Of a stretch of 64,000 bases of DNA, positions 48,010-58,186 are shown piece by piece; the first letter of the stretch is position 1, and each line of letters opens with the position of its first letter. Location of the stretch: assembly GCA_029779435.1 (NCBI GenBank), contig JAKPAM010000036.1:62001-126000 (forward strand), written 5' to 3'. The stretch comes from Pseudomonadota bacterium. Lineage in GTDB: Bacteria; Pseudomonadota; Gammaproteobacteria; Burkholderiales; Burkholderiaceae_E. The position numbers and the translations under genes are program-made. The notes beneath the pieces were generated by a model. The model searched no databases. It was not told the DNA's origin and saw only the letters and a program-made list of their open reading frames with translations.

Positions 48010-49107
48010 TCACGCCGCCCATCGATCGGGCGATTTGCCCGCATCACGGGCGGCGACCAGTTCGCGTGTCAGCGGAATCAACCGCCGGCCGTAGTCGATC
48101 GTGTCCTCGAGCGGATCGAAGCCGCGGATCAGGAACGTCGTGACGCCCAGGTCGTAATAATCGAGCAGCGCGTGCGCGACCTGCTCGGGCGTGCCGACCA
48201 GCGCGGTCGAGTTGTGGCGCGCGCCGGTCTCCTTGGCGATCGCGGTCCACAGCCGGCCGTCGATGCGCTCGCCGCGTTCGGCCGCGGCCAGCAGGCGCCG
48301 TGCGCCTTCGCTCTGCAACGGGACGCCCTGGCCCAGGCCGGCGGCCTGGCGCAGCGCGCGCGTGCGGGTAAGGATCTGCTCGGCCCGCGCCCAGGCGGCG
48401 TCCTCGCTGGCAGCCAGGATCGGCCGGAACGACACCGAGAAGCGGACGGTGCGGCCGTAGCGTGCCGCCGAGGCGCGGATGCGCGTCGTCAGTTCTCTGA
48501 CCTGGTCCAGCGATTCGCCCCATAGCGCATAGACGTCGGCATGCCGGCCGGCGACGTCGATCGCCGCTTCGGACGCACCGCCGAAGTAGATCGGCACGTG
48601 CGGCTTCTGGACGGGCTTGACCTCGGAGAAGCCCGCGGTGAAACGGTAGTGTTCGCCTTCATGATCGAACGGCTCGTCGCTGGTCCAGATCCGCTTGAGG
48701 ATCGATAGATATTCATCGGTGCGCGCATAGCGCTGATCGTGATCGAGATAATCGCCGTCGCGCTGCTGCTCGGCGTCCGAGCCTCCGGAGATGAAGTGCA
48801 CGCCGAGACGCCCGCCGCTGAACTGGTCCAGCGTGGCGATCTGGCGCGCGGCCAGCGTCGGCGACGTGAAGCCGGGCCGATGCGCGAGCATGAAGTGGAT
48901 CCTGTCGGTGACCGATGCGGCATAAGCGATCGTCAGCGTCGCCGAAGGGCCGGTCGAATGGTGCGGTACCAGGATGCGATCGAAGCCGGCCTGCTCGTGC
49001 GCCTGAGCGAACGCCCGGGTGTAGTCGCGATCGACGACCGGCCCTTCGGCCGGATGGATCTCCGATTGCTTCTGGCTCTGGATCATGCCGATGAATTCGA
49101 CGCTCAT
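48010..49107 (-). CDS. LLM-class flavin-dependent monooxygenase (alkanesulfonate monooxygenase/SsuD-like)
   Basis: MSVEFIGMIQSQKQSEIHP; FDRILVPHHSTGPSATLTIAYAASVTDRIHFMLAHRPGFTSPTLAARQIATLDQFSGGRLGVHFISGGSDAEQQRDGDYLDHDQRYARTDEYL. Confidence 0.92.
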   Translation of the reverse strand: MSVEFIGMIQSQKQSEIHPAEGPVVDRDYTRAFAQAHEQAGFDRILVPHHSTGPSATLTIAYAASVTDRIHFMLAHRPGFTSPTLAARQIATLDQFSGGRLGVHFISGGSDAEQQRDGDYLDHDQRYARTDEYLSILKRIWTSDEPFDHEGEHYRFTAGFSEVKPVQKPHVPIYFGGASEAAIDVAGRHADVYALWGESLDQVRELTTRIRASAARYGRTVRFSVSFRPILAASEDAAWARAEQILTRTRALRQAAGLGQGVPLQSEGARRLLAAAERGERIDGRLWTAIAKETGARHNSTALVGTPEQVAHALLDYYDLGVTTFLIRGFDPLEDTIDYGRRLIPLTRELVAARDAGKSPDRWAA

Positions 49108-49264
49108 GTCTCGGGCTCCGATGATGGAAAGGAATCCCTCGAACCTTAGCGACGGCGGTGCGACCGCCCAACCAAGAAAAACGACTTTGGTTATTCGATA
49201 TTCGTCGTTCGCGCGAGGCGATGCGCTCGCTACAGTCCTAAGCCTCTCATTCAGATGGATCGCC

Positions 49265-50533
49265 ATGAACGCACTGGCCCTCCGACGGATCATCGGTACC
49301 GAGCACCCGTTCGTCCCCATCCGCGGCGAAGGTTTGCCCGTCGCAGTCTCGCCCGACGCCGCGCCGCTCGCCGATTCTTCCGACGCCACGTTGCGGGCGC
49401 TGACCGATCGTTTCGCGCAGCGCGCCGGCGAGTTCGATCGCGACGGTCGATTTCCTCACGCCAACTTCGCCGACCTGCATCGGCACGGCCTGGTCGGCAT
49501 GGTGGCCGCCGGCGGATTCGGTGGTGGCCAGGCGTCGCTGGCCGACGCACGTCGCGTCATCGCCGCGGTGTCCGCGGGCGATGCGGCCACCGGGCTCGTG
49601 CTGACGATGACTTATCTGCAGCACTACGCGATCGCGCGGCCCGGAAGCCGTTGGCCGGCGGTGCCGCGCGATGCGGTGCTGGGCAGCGGCCTCGAACGCG
49701 GCGCGTTGATCAACGCGCTGCGCGTCGAGCCGGAACTCGGTTCGCCAGCGCGCGGCGGCCTGCCGGCGACGATCGCACGACGCGGCGCCGATGGCGGGTG
49801 GCGCCTGTCGGGGCACAAGACCTATTCGACCGGCATCCCGGCGTTGTCATGGCTGGCGGTCTGGGCGAGAACCGACGAGGACGCGCCGCGCGTCGGCATG
49901 TTCCTGGTACCGCGCGACGCCGGGGGCATCCGTGTCGTCGAGACCTGGGACCATCTGGGGTTGCGGGCCAGCTGCAGCCACGACGTGCTGTTCGACGACG
50001 TTGCGTTGCCGGGCGATCACGCGGTCGACGTTCGGCTGCCGGCCGACTGGGCGCCGATCGACGGCTCGCCGGCGGCTCGCGAACTGGCCGCGCAGACCGC
50101 CTGGATGGTCGTGCTGCTGGGCAGCTTGTACGATGCGGTCGCCCGTTCGGCGGCCACCTGGCTGAAGGACTTCTTGAGGAGCCGCGTGCCGGCCAGTCTC
50201 GGCAAGCCGCTGGCCAGCCTGCCGCGGATGCAGGAAGCCGTCGGCCAGATCGAAGCGCTGCTGTGGGCGAACCGGATCCTGCTCGACCAGGCGGCAGCCG
50301 GTGTCGACGCCGGACAGGGGCCGGGCCTCGTCGAAAGCGGGCTGCTGAAGCACCAGGTCACCGGGAACGCGATCGCCGTCGTCGAACACGCGCTGCAATT
50401 GACCGGCAATCACGGCCTGTCGCGCCGCAATCCGCTCGAACGGCATCATCGCGACGTGCTGTGCAGCCGGATCCACACGCCGCAGAACGACGTCATCCTG
50501 GCGAGCGCGGGCCGTGCGGCGTTGGGTCTTTGA
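49265..50533 (+). CDS. acyl-CoA dehydrogenase-fold flavoprotein (SfnB/DszC-like)
   Basis: LHRHGLVGMVAAGGFGGGQASLADARRVIAAVSAGDAATGLVLTMTY; LSGHKTYSTGIPALSWLAVWART; C-terminal NHGLSRRNPLERHHRDVLCSRIHTPQND. Confidence 0.88.
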   Translation: MNALALRRIIGTEHPFVPIRGEGLPVAVSPDAAPLADSSDATLRALTDRFAQRAGEFDRDGRFPHANFADLHRHGLVGMVAAGGFGGGQASLADARRVIAAVSAGDAATGLVLTMTYLQHYAIARPGSRWPAVPRDAVLGSGLERGALINALRVEPELGSPARGGLPATIARRGADGGWRLSGHKTYSTGIPALSWLAVWARTDEDAPRVGMFLVPRDAGGIRVVETWDHLGLRASCSHDVLFDDVALPGDHAVDVRLPADWAPIDGSPAARELAAQTAWMVVLLGSLYDAVARSAATWLKDFLRSRVPASLGKPLASLPRMQEAVGQIEALLWANRILLDQAAAGVDAGQGPGLVESGLLKHQVTGNAIAVVEHALQLTGNHGLSRRNPLERHHRDVLCSRIHTPQNDVILASAGRAALGL

Positions 50534-50614
50534 TCGGACCTTCGGCCCGTTCGGTGCGACGGCTTGGATAGGGGCGCTCGGCGCTCGCCCGGTTCAGTAG
50601 TCGCCGGGGGGGCT

Positions 50615-51304
50615 TCAGCGCACCATCGCGTCGAGCACCTGCGTCGTTCGCGTGAACGCCAGCGCCGATGCGGCTTCATCGAACGGCGGATGGCCGTTGC
50701 GATCGAAGCCATGGCCCGCCTGCGGGTAGTCATGGATCGCGACGTTGGCGCGCCCGGCCAGCGTCTTCTTGACCGCATCGACCGTTTCAGCCGGTACCCA
50801 CGGATCCCGGCCGCCGAAATGGAACAGCGCCGGCTTGTCGAGCCGGGCCAGTTCGTCCAGGTGCTGGTCGAACTTGACGCCGTAGTACGACACGACCGCG
50901 TCGACGGGTTCGCGCACGCCGGCCAGCATCGCGAGCCGGCCGCCCAGGCAGTAGCCGATGACGCCGACGACCGCTCGATCGCCGAGGGTACGGCGCAGCG
51001 TCCGGGCCAGTTGTCCGATGTCGCCGACGACCGCGTCGACGTCGATCGCCTCGCCCTGCGCGCGCGCAGGGTCCGGCTGGTCGTACTCGTAGTGCGCGCC
51101 GGGCCGCTGGCGCCAGAACAGGTCGGGAACCAGGACCGTGTAGCCGCGCGCCGCATGCCGCCGCGCGACGCCGCGCACCCACTGGTTGACGTTGTAGACC
51201 TCGGGCAGGACGATCAGGCCCCGCCCGTTCGGCGCTGCCGGGTCGGCCCGACAGGCCGAGAACGTCCGGCCGTCGAGCGCCTCGATCGACACGTCATCGG
51301 TCAT
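50615..51304 (-). CDS. dienelactone hydrolase family protein
   Basis: GRGLIVLPEVYNVNQWVRGVARRHAARGYTVLVPDLFWRQ; VIGYCLGGRLAMLAG; ALFHFGGRDPWVP. Confidence 0.92.
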   Translation of the reverse strand: MTDDVSIEALDGRTFSACRADPAAPNGRGLIVLPEVYNVNQWVRGVARRHAARGYTVLVPDLFWRQRPGAHYEYDQPDPARAQGEAIDVDAVVGDIGQLARTLRRTLGDRAVVGVIGYCLGGRLAMLAGVREPVDAVVSYYGVKFDQHLDELARLDKPALFHFGGRDPWVPAETVDAVKKTLAGRANVAIHDYPQAGHGFDRNGHPPFDEAASALAFTRTTQVLDAMVR

Positions 51305-51322
51305 CGGCGGACGCTCCGGCGA

Positions 51323-52750
51323 TCAGGCGCCGTAGCCGGCGATGGCCTTGACTTCCAGGTACTCGTCGAGACCGAACTTGCCCCACTCGCGGCCGTTGCC
51401 CGACTGCTTGTAGCCGCCGAAAGGCGCGGTGCGCTCGTTGGGCATGCCGTTCAGGTTGACGTTGCCGGCGCGGATCCGGCGCGCGACCTTGCGGGCGCGG
51501 TCGATCGAGCCGCTCGACACGTAGCCGGCCAGGCCGTACGGCGTGTCGTTGGCGATGCGCACCGCCTCGTCCTCGTCCGAGTAGCCGATGATCGTCAGCA
51601 CCGGGCCGAAGATCTCCTCGCGCGCGATCGCCATCTCGTTGGTGACGTTCGCGAACACCGTCGGCTGCACGTAGAAGCCTTTTTCGACGCCTTGCGGACG
51701 ACCGGGACCACCGGTGACCAGCGTCGCGCCTTCCTCGACGCCTTTCTTGAGCAGCGTCTGGATCTTGTTCCACTGGATCTCGTTGACGACCGGGCCGATG
51801 TTGGTGTCGGCCGCGCGCGGATCGCCGGCACGGGTCTGGACGGCGACGGCCTTGGCGATCTCCATCGCTTCGTTCATCCGGGCTTTCGGCACCAGCATCC
51901 GGGTCGGCGCGTTGCACGACTGGCCGGAGTTCATGAACACGTGGGCGACACCGCCGCTGACCGCCTTCTGCAGATCGGCGTCGTCGAGGATGATGTTGGG
52001 CGACTTGCCGCCCAGTTCCTGGCTGACGCGCTTGACCGTCGTGGCCGCGCGCTGCGCGACGTCGATGCCGGCGCGGGTCGAGCCGGTGAACGAAATCATG
52101 TCGATGTCCGGGTGCGAGCTCATCGCGGCGCCCACTTCCGGGCCCAGACCGTTGATCAGGTTGAACACGCCCTTGGGCACGCCGGCTTCTTCCAGGATCT
52201 CGGCGAAGATCAGCGCGGACGTGGGCGTGTATTCGGACGGCTTCAGGACCATCGTGCAACCGGCGGCCAGCGCGGGCGCGACCTTGCACGAGATCTGGTT
52301 CAGCGGCCAGTTCCACGGCGTGACCATGCCGATGACGCCGATCGGCTCGCGCGTGACGATCGCCGAGCCCACCGGCTCGTCGAACTGGTAGGCTTTCAGC
52401 GCTTCGATCGTCGACATGATGTGGCCCAGACCGGCACCGACCTGCGCTTTCTCGGCGAGCGGCATCGGCGCGCCCATTTCGTCGGAGATCGCGACGGCCA
52501 GATCCTTGGCGCGCGTCTTGTAGACCTCGGCGATCTTCTGCAGCAGCGCCAGCCGCTCTTCGCGGGTGGTTTGCGAGAACGATTCGAATGCGTTGCGAGC
52601 GGCCTTGACGGCCTTGTCGACGTCGGCTGCCGAACCGAGCGCGACCTCGTACAGCGGCTGCTCGGTGGCGGGGTTGATGACCTGGCGGGTTTTGGGCGTG
52701 ACTGGGTCGACCCAGGCGCCATCGATGTAGAACTGCGTGCGCTTGACCAT
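51323..52750 (-). CDS. NAD(P)-dependent aldehyde dehydrogenase
   Basis: MVTPWNWPLNQISCKVAPALAAGCTMVLKPSEYTPTSA; ISFTGSTRAGIDVAQ; QELGGKSPNIILDDADL; FMNSGQSCNAPTRM. Confidence 0.95.
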   Translation of the reverse strand: MVKRTQFYIDGAWVDPVTPKTRQVINPATEQPLYEVALGSAADVDKAVKAARNAFESFSQTTREERLALLQKIAEVYKTRAKDLAVAISDEMGAPMPLAEKAQVGAGLGHIMSTIEALKAYQFDEPVGSAIVTREPIGVIGMVTPWNWPLNQISCKVAPALAAGCTMVLKPSEYTPTSALIFAEILEEAGVPKGVFNLINGLGPEVGAAMSSHPDIDMISFTGSTRAGIDVAQRAATTVKRVSQELGGKSPNIILDDADLQKAVSGGVAHVFMNSGQSCNAPTRMLVPKARMNEAMEIAKAVAVQTRAGDPRAADTNIGPVVNEIQWNKIQTLLKKGVEEGATLVTGGPGRPQGVEKGFYVQPTVFANVTNEMAIAREEIFGPVLTIIGYSDEDEAVRIANDTPYGLAGYVSSGSIDRARKVARRIRAGNVNLNGMPNERTAPFGGYKQSGNGREWGKFGLDEYLEVKAIAGYGA

Positions 52751-52928
52751 CTCGATCATGTCCTTGAACGTTGTCGACAATCGCACAGTATATCCAGGCG
52801 TTCGGCCACGCGCTTTCAGCCGGTCACCGGCCGGCGTGCGGGGCGCCGGCCGGTCCGCGCGGCTGTTCCCCGCTGGGAGCGGCGTCCTTCGCCGGCTTCG
52901 CCGCCGGTCGCGGGGACGCGGAGGAGCG

Positions 52929-54653
52929 TCAGAACAGGTTGACGCTCGCCGGCGCGGGGGCGGTCGCCGCGTCGTCGAACCAGTCGCGGACCCAGGCCGG
53001 CTCGGCGTCCAGCGAGCCGATCAGGTCGCTCGGCAGCACGCGCTGGAGCAGTACGGCCTGTGCGAGCTGCATCCGGCGGCCCGAGCCGATACGGCCCGCT
53101 TCCCATGCCATCGCCACCGCCGTCGTCACGTGATACAGGCTGGCGCCGGTCTGGCGCGCGAACACGTCGCCGGCCGCCTTCAGGTCGGCGACGTGCCGCG
53201 CGCGCGCGACGACCCGATCCAGCGTCGCCGTGAATACCGCGCGCGCATTCGCGTGCAGTTCCGTCTGTTCGAGCAGGCCGCGCAGATGGCTGTCGAGCGC
53301 TTCGAGCGAGCCTTCGCGCCGGATCGCGCGCAGCACGTCGAGCGCGACGATGTTGCTGGTGCCCTCCCAGATCGAACCCAGGTGCGCGTCGCGGACCAGC
53401 CGCGGATCGGTCCAGTCCTCGATGTAGCCGCAGCCGCCGCGTACTTCCATCGCGTCGGCCGTGACCTTGCGGGCATCACGGCACGCGCGGAACTTGATCA
53501 TCGGCGTCAGGATGCGCGCCAGCGGATAGCAGCCGGCCTCGCCGGTGTCGGAGCGCCGTAGCGCCTCGGCGGTCTGGAACACCATCGTGCGCGCCTGTTC
53601 GGCCGGCAGCAGCAGCTTCAGCAACTGGCGGCGCATCAGCGGCATCTCGATCAGCCGCTTGCCGAACGCCTGCCGTTCGCGCGCGATGAACGACGCCTCG
53701 CTGCATGCGCGGCGCATCAGGCCGGCGGCGCGCACACCGTTCGACAGCCGCGAATTGTTGACCATGTCGGCCATCTGCACGAAGCCGCGGCCCGCCTCGC
53801 CGACCAGCCAGGCGCGCGCGCCTTCGAGCCGGATCTCGCCGCTGGCCATCGACCGCGTGCCCAGCTTGTCCTTCAGGCGGATGATCCGGTAGGCGTTGGC
53901 CGAGCCGTCGGGCAATCGGCGCGGCAGCAGGAACAGCGACACGCCCTGCATGCCGGCCGGTGCACCGTCGATGCGCGCCAGCACCATCGCGAGGTCCGCA
54001 TCGGGGTTCGAGCAGAACCACTTGTCGCCATGCAGCAGGTAGCTGTCGCCATCGGGCACCGCGCGGGTCGCGGTGGCGGCCACGTCGGAGCCGGCGCCCT
54101 GCTCGGTCATGAACATCGCGCCCTGGTACAGCGTGTCGAAGTCCTGCGTCGTCAACTGCTCGATGTAGCGCGCCACCAGCGCGTCGTCCCCGAACTTGCG
54201 CAGCGTGCGCGTCAGCGAGTCGGTCATCGACAACGGGCAGCACAGTCCGAATTCGGCTTGCACCAGCAGATAGGTCAGCGCGTACTTGGCGATGGCCGGC
54301 AGCGGTGCGTTCCAGCCGAGCACGCCGCCGCGGTGCGACATCGCCGCCAGTCCGTACTGGCTGAACGCGACCTTCTCGAGCTCGACGTAGGCCGGATGCT
54401 TGATGACGCGCTGCTGGTCGATGCCCTGGCGATTGCGGTGCTCGAGCACCGGCGGGTGCTTGTCGGCGGTGTGGGCCAGCGTATCGAGTTCGCCGCCGGC
54501 CTGCGCGCCGAGCCGTTCCAGGTGCGGCGCCAGATGGGCCAGCAGGCCGGCCGGCAGGTAGACGGCCAGCAGCCGGGCCAGCTCCGGGTCGCTGGTGTAC
54601 AGGTTGACGCCGTGCTGGTCGGGTACCGGATGTTCGTTAGCGGCCGTTGCCAT
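52929..54653 (-). CDS. acyl-CoA dehydrogenase, AidB-like
   Basis: CCPLSMTDSLTRTLRKFGDD; GAMFMTEQGAGSDVAATATRA; LHGDKWFCSNPDADLAMVLARIDGAPAGMQGVSLFLLPR; GGCGYIEDWTDPRLVRDAHLGSIWEGTSNIVALDVLRAI. Confidence 0.92.
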   Translation of the reverse strand: MATAANEHPVPDQHGVNLYTSDPELARLLAVYLPAGLLAHLAPHLERLGAQAGGELDTLAHTADKHPPVLEHRNRQGIDQQRVIKHPAYVELEKVAFSQYGLAAMSHRGGVLGWNAPLPAIAKYALTYLLVQAEFGLCCPLSMTDSLTRTLRKFGDDALVARYIEQLTTQDFDTLYQGAMFMTEQGAGSDVAATATRAVPDGDSYLLHGDKWFCSNPDADLAMVLARIDGAPAGMQGVSLFLLPRRLPDGSANAYRIIRLKDKLGTRSMASGEIRLEGARAWLVGEAGRGFVQMADMVNNSRLSNGVRAAGLMRRACSEASFIARERQAFGKRLIEMPLMRRQLLKLLLPAEQARTMVFQTAEALRRSDTGEAGCYPLARILTPMIKFRACRDARKVTADAMEVRGGCGYIEDWTDPRLVRDAHLGSIWEGTSNIVALDVLRAIRREGSLEALDSHLRGLLEQTELHANARAVFTATLDRVVARARHVADLKAAGDVFARQTGASLYHVTTAVAMAWEAGRIGSGRRMQLAQAVLLQRVLPSDLIGSLDAEPAWVRDWFDDAATAPAPASVNLF

Positions 54654-54911
54654 GATGTCCCTCCGTCGGTGGATCGCGATTCGGGTGTGCGCTGATCGAT
54701 CCGCCCGGAAAATGCCGGGAATCGGAAGCCGCGGGATCGGTCGACGCGCTGTCGAGGCGGGCCGATGCCCCCTCGAGGTGGATCAGCGCCCTGTCGAGGC
54801 GAGAGCATCGGCAAAAACCCGCTCGCCGTCCAATTCGGATTTCGGCTCGGTCGATAGGGCAGGCATATGGCGCGTGGGCGGGCCCCCGTGTATCGCTCGG
54901 CGTCGTCGCGC

Positions 54912-55619
54912 CTATGCGCCAGTCGGGTGCGGCGCGGTGCCGTGCGGGCGCCCCGGGCCGCTCGACAGGATCGCCAGCGCGCCCAGCAGCGCGCCGCCCG
55001 CGACGTCGATCAGCAGATGCTGGCGCGTGGCCATCGTCGAATAGACGATCGCGACCGCCCAGACCGCGTTGACGGCCTGCGGCCACCACGGCGTGCCGAT
55101 CCGGCGCAGCTCGATCGCGATCCACGCCGCGGTGAACACCGCGAAGGCCACGTGCATCGACGGCAGCGCGTTGCCCGAGACGTCGGCGGTTTTCAGGAAG
55201 GCCAGCTTCGGATAGCGGTGCCAGTCGATCGGCAGATCGGGGACCGCGGTCGGATATAGCCAGAAGATCGCCAGGCCGATCATCGACATGCTCATCGCGC
55301 TGAACCAGTAGCGGCGCAGCACGCGCATGTCGCGCGCCAGCGCGGGCGCGCACGGGATGTAGGCCCATAGCGATGCGTACACGTACAGAGCCGGTTCGCT
55401 GATCGGGATCAGGTAGTCCCAGCGCGTCACCGGCACGATCGCCGGCGGATTGTCCGGCGTGCGCATCACCGCGAAGTACGCCCACAGGAACAGCGCGGTG
55501 CCGGCGATCACCGAAGTGCTCTTGATCGGCATGCGCGTGCACACCCGGCGTTTGATCGCGGCCGGCCACGCGTCGCGGGAATCCGCCGGCGCGCCGTTGG
55601 CTGTCACGGTGGTCTGCAT
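54912..55619 (-). CDS. PAP2 superfamily membrane phosphatase-like protein
   Basis: YLIPISEPALYVYASLWAYIP; GNALPSMHVAFAVFTAAWIAI; STMATRQHLLIDVAGGALLGALA. Confidence 0.88.
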   Translation of the reverse strand: MQTTVTANGAPADSRDAWPAAIKRRVCTRMPIKSTSVIAGTALFLWAYFAVMRTPDNPPAIVPVTRWDYLIPISEPALYVYASLWAYIPCAPALARDMRVLRRYWFSAMSMSMIGLAIFWLYPTAVPDLPIDWHRYPKLAFLKTADVSGNALPSMHVAFAVFTAAWIAIELRRIGTPWWPQAVNAVWAVAIVYSTMATRQHLLIDVAGGALLGALAILSSGPGRPHGTAPHPTGA

Positions 55620-55778
55620 GGTCCGGATGGGAGGGGCGGTGCCTGACTGTAGCAGGCTTGCCGACCATGCGGCGGGCCGGGGCGGCTGGTCCGGTTGCCC
55701 GCGGAGCGCGTCGTCGTGCGTCGTCGACAGCTGCCCGTCGATCAGGCGCTGATCGAGCGCGCCGATCGAGCGCGCCGG

Positions 55779-56111
55779 TCAAGCGCCGATCAGGGCGGCC
55801 AGCACGGCTGTCGCCAACGCGGTTCCCGCCAGCATGGGCAGCGCGCGGGGGCGGTAGGTCAGGGCCAAGCCGACCGCCATGGCCGCGAAGGTGGCGATGC
55901 CGAGGCAGGCAGCGATCGCGATCGACGTGTTCCATCGCACCAGGCAGACGGCCAGCGCGGCGGCCAGCAGCAGCCAGCCGGCAGCGCGCCAGCCCAGTGC
56001 GGCGCGACGGCCGACCTCGCGCCCCAGGACCTGGAGCTGATGCCGGGGCATGGCGAGGCTCAATGCGCAGAACGCGGCGAAGCCGAGGGCCGAAGCGGTC
56101 CAGATCGTCAT
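55779..56111 (-). CDS. DUF3325-like small membrane protein
   Basis: MTIWTASALGFAAFCALSLAMPRHQLQVLGREVGRRAALGWRAAGWLLLAAALAVCLVRW; terminal position in a PepSY/TonB receptor operon. Confidence 0.8.
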   Translation of the reverse strand: MTIWTASALGFAAFCALSLAMPRHQLQVLGREVGRRAALGWRAAGWLLLAAALAVCLVRWNTSIAIAACLGIATFAAMAVGLALTYRPRALPMLAGTALATAVLAALIGA

Positions 56112-57784
56112 GTCGGTCGGACCTGTGCGGCGCCACGGGGCGCGGTGCGGGCAAGCGGCTGCGAAGGACGCAGCAGCCGCCACGCGATGAATCCGTGCAC
56201 GGCGCCGAGCGCCAGCATCGCCAGGTCGAAGCCGGCGATCGCCCATTGGCCCCGCATCAACGTCACGGATAGTCCGGCCCCTCCGGTAGCGACGTTCAGC
56301 AGCGGCAGCGTCGCGAACAGCACGGCGGCCAAGCCGAGCTGCTCGATCCAGGCCGAGCGGTGCGCGCGCAGCCCGGCGTGCACGAGGCTGGCCAGCCATG
56401 CGGCAAAGAACACGTGGATCTCCCAATCGCTGCGGTCGGCCAGCTCGGCGGGTAGCAGCCGGTTGCTCCAGAAATACGCGGCGACCGCCAGCGACAGGCC
56501 GGCGATGCCGGCGACGTTCAGCACCTCGACGAGACGGTGTCCGCGCGGCGTGCGGCCGAGCTTGCGGCGTTCGGGAAGCCGCTTGACGACCCACAGCACC
56601 ATGCCGGTGCCGACCATCAGCGTGCCCGCGACGCCCGACAGGAACAGCAGCCAGCGCACGGCCGGGCCGGCGAAGCGGCCGAGATGGGCGGCGCTCGTGA
56701 CGTTGTAGATGGCAGTGGAAACCGATGGAGTCGGTGCGTCGGAGCCCGGCCGCGGTTGGCCGCTGCCGGCATCGAAGACCAGGCGCTGGGGGGCGCCGCG
56801 CTGGACGAGGCTGTTGCCTTCGTCGCTGCGCAGCTCGATGCTGGCCCGGGCGGTATTCGGTTGCTGCACGACGATCGTACCGACCCGAGTCCCGTCCCAT
56901 TGCGCCTGTGCCGCGGCGATCATCGGACCGATCGGTGCCATCGGCGCGATCCGCGCTTTTTCGTTGTCGTTGTCGTTGCCGGTACGGCGCCCACCTCGTT
57001 CGCCCGCCTCTCCGGCGGGCCGGGCCGTCGCTTGCGGCGACCCGGCCGGCGCGGCGTTGGCCGTGCCGCGCCGTTCGGCCAGGTAGCGCTGCGTATCGCC
57101 CTGGTAGACGCTGTCGACGCCCCACGGCATCAGCATCAACATCAGCAGCAGCAGGCCGCTGAACGTGATGACGATGTGGAACGGCAGCGCGAGGACGGCC
57201 AGCGCGTTGTGCGCATCCAGCCATGAGCGCTGTCCCTTTCGCGGGCGGAACGTGAAGAAGTCGGTGAAGATCTTCTTATGCGTGATGACGCCGCTGATGA
57301 TGGCGACGAGCATCGCCATCGTCGCGATCCCAACGATCCAGCGACCCCAGATCCTCGGCATGCCGTGCAGCTCGAAGTGGAAGCGGTACAGGAAGCTGCC
57401 GCCGCGCGTGGCCCGCGTTTCGATCGGATCGCCGGTCGCCGCGTCCAGGTCGGCTCGCTTGGTGCCCGCGCGTCCCGCCGGTGCGTCGGCTGGTCGCCAA
57501 CTGGCGCCGACGAAGGTCTGGCGCGGACCGGGCAGCGACAGCGTCCAGTTCGAGGCGTCTGGCGCCAGCCGCTGCATGCCGTCGATCGCGCGCTGCGGGG
57601 TGTCGGGCATGGGCACCGATCGATGCGATTCGGGCTTCATCCATGCGTTGACTTCGTCGACGAAGTAGCTGAGCGTGCCGGTGAAGAACACGGCGTAGAG
57701 CAGCCAGCCGAGCAGCAGGCTGCTCCAGGTGTGCAGCCAGGACATGGACTGGCGCACGCCCTCGGGTTTGCCGTCCGGTCTCAT
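56108..57784 (-). CDS. PepSY-associated TM helix domain protein
   Basis: SMSWLHTWSSLLLGWLLYAVFFTGTLSYFVDEVNAWMKPE; FHFELHG; SWLDAHNALAVLALPFHIVITFSGLLLL. Confidence 0.92.
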   Translation of the reverse strand: MRPDGKPEGVRQSMSWLHTWSSLLLGWLLYAVFFTGTLSYFVDEVNAWMKPESHRSVPMPDTPQRAIDGMQRLAPDASNWTLSLPGPRQTFVGASWRPADAPAGRAGTKRADLDAATGDPIETRATRGGSFLYRFHFELHGMPRIWGRWIVGIATMAMLVAIISGVITHKKIFTDFFTFRPRKGQRSWLDAHNALAVLALPFHIVITFSGLLLLMLMLMPWGVDSVYQGDTQRYLAERRGTANAAPAGSPQATARPAGEAGERGGRRTGNDNDNEKARIAPMAPIGPMIAAAQAQWDGTRVGTIVVQQPNTARASIELRSDEGNSLVQRGAPQRLVFDAGSGQPRPGSDAPTPSVSTAIYNVTSAAHLGRFAGPAVRWLLFLSGVAGTLMVGTGMVLWVVKRLPERRKLGRTPRGHRLVEVLNVAGIAGLSLAVAAYFWSNRLLPAELADRSDWEIHVFFAAWLASLVHAGLRAHRSAWIEQLGLAAVLFATLPLLNVATGGAGLSVTLMRGQWAIAGFDLAMLALGAVHGFIAWRLLRPSQPLARTAPRGAAQVRPT

Positions 57785-58140
57785 GCAAGCCCTCCGCGAG
57801 ACCAGACCGCCCATGCGGCGAGGGGCGCCGCGGGCAGCACGATGCCCAGCCAGGCGCGCCATGCCGTGGCGCAGCCGAAGGCCCATAGTACGGCCACCGC
57901 ATGGACGACGAAGCTGAGCATGGTCGCGGCCAGTACCGCGTCGGCCCGGGCCATGTCGGCTTGCGCGAGCATCAGGCCGAGTCCGGCGGCCGTCGCGGCG
58001 GCCAGCGCATAGCCGCCGCCCACCGCGGCCAGCGCGCGCGAGGCGACGGCCCAGCGGTAGCGGGACGGCGGCACGGTGACCTTGGCCGTGCGCCCGCCGG
58101 TGGCGCGGCCGGCGGCTTGGGGAGGCGATGTCGGATTCAT
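57781..58140 (-). CDS. DUF3649-like membrane protein
   Basis: SRYRWAVASRALAAVGGGYALAAATAAGLGLML; between TonB receptor and PepSY gene, 4-nt overlap with the latter. Confidence 0.82.
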   Translation of the reverse strand: MNPTSPPQAAGRATGGRTAKVTVPPSRYRWAVASRALAAVGGGYALAAATAAGLGLMLAQADMARADAVLAATMLSFVVHAVAVLWAFGCATAWRAWLGIVLPAAPLAAWAVWSRGGLA

Positions 58141-58186
58141 TCGTTCTCCTGTCTCGAAGGTGGGGCGATGCTATGCGTCGATTCGC

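Noticed and set aside
50564-52942. 792-aa plus ORF opposite dienelactone hydrolase and aldehyde dehydrogenase
   Set aside because: Antisense artefact.
54720-54800. Weak repeat of ctgtcgaggcg-like units upstream of an acyl-CoA dehydrogenase
   Set aside because: Only two or three partial units, not clearly above background for this composition.
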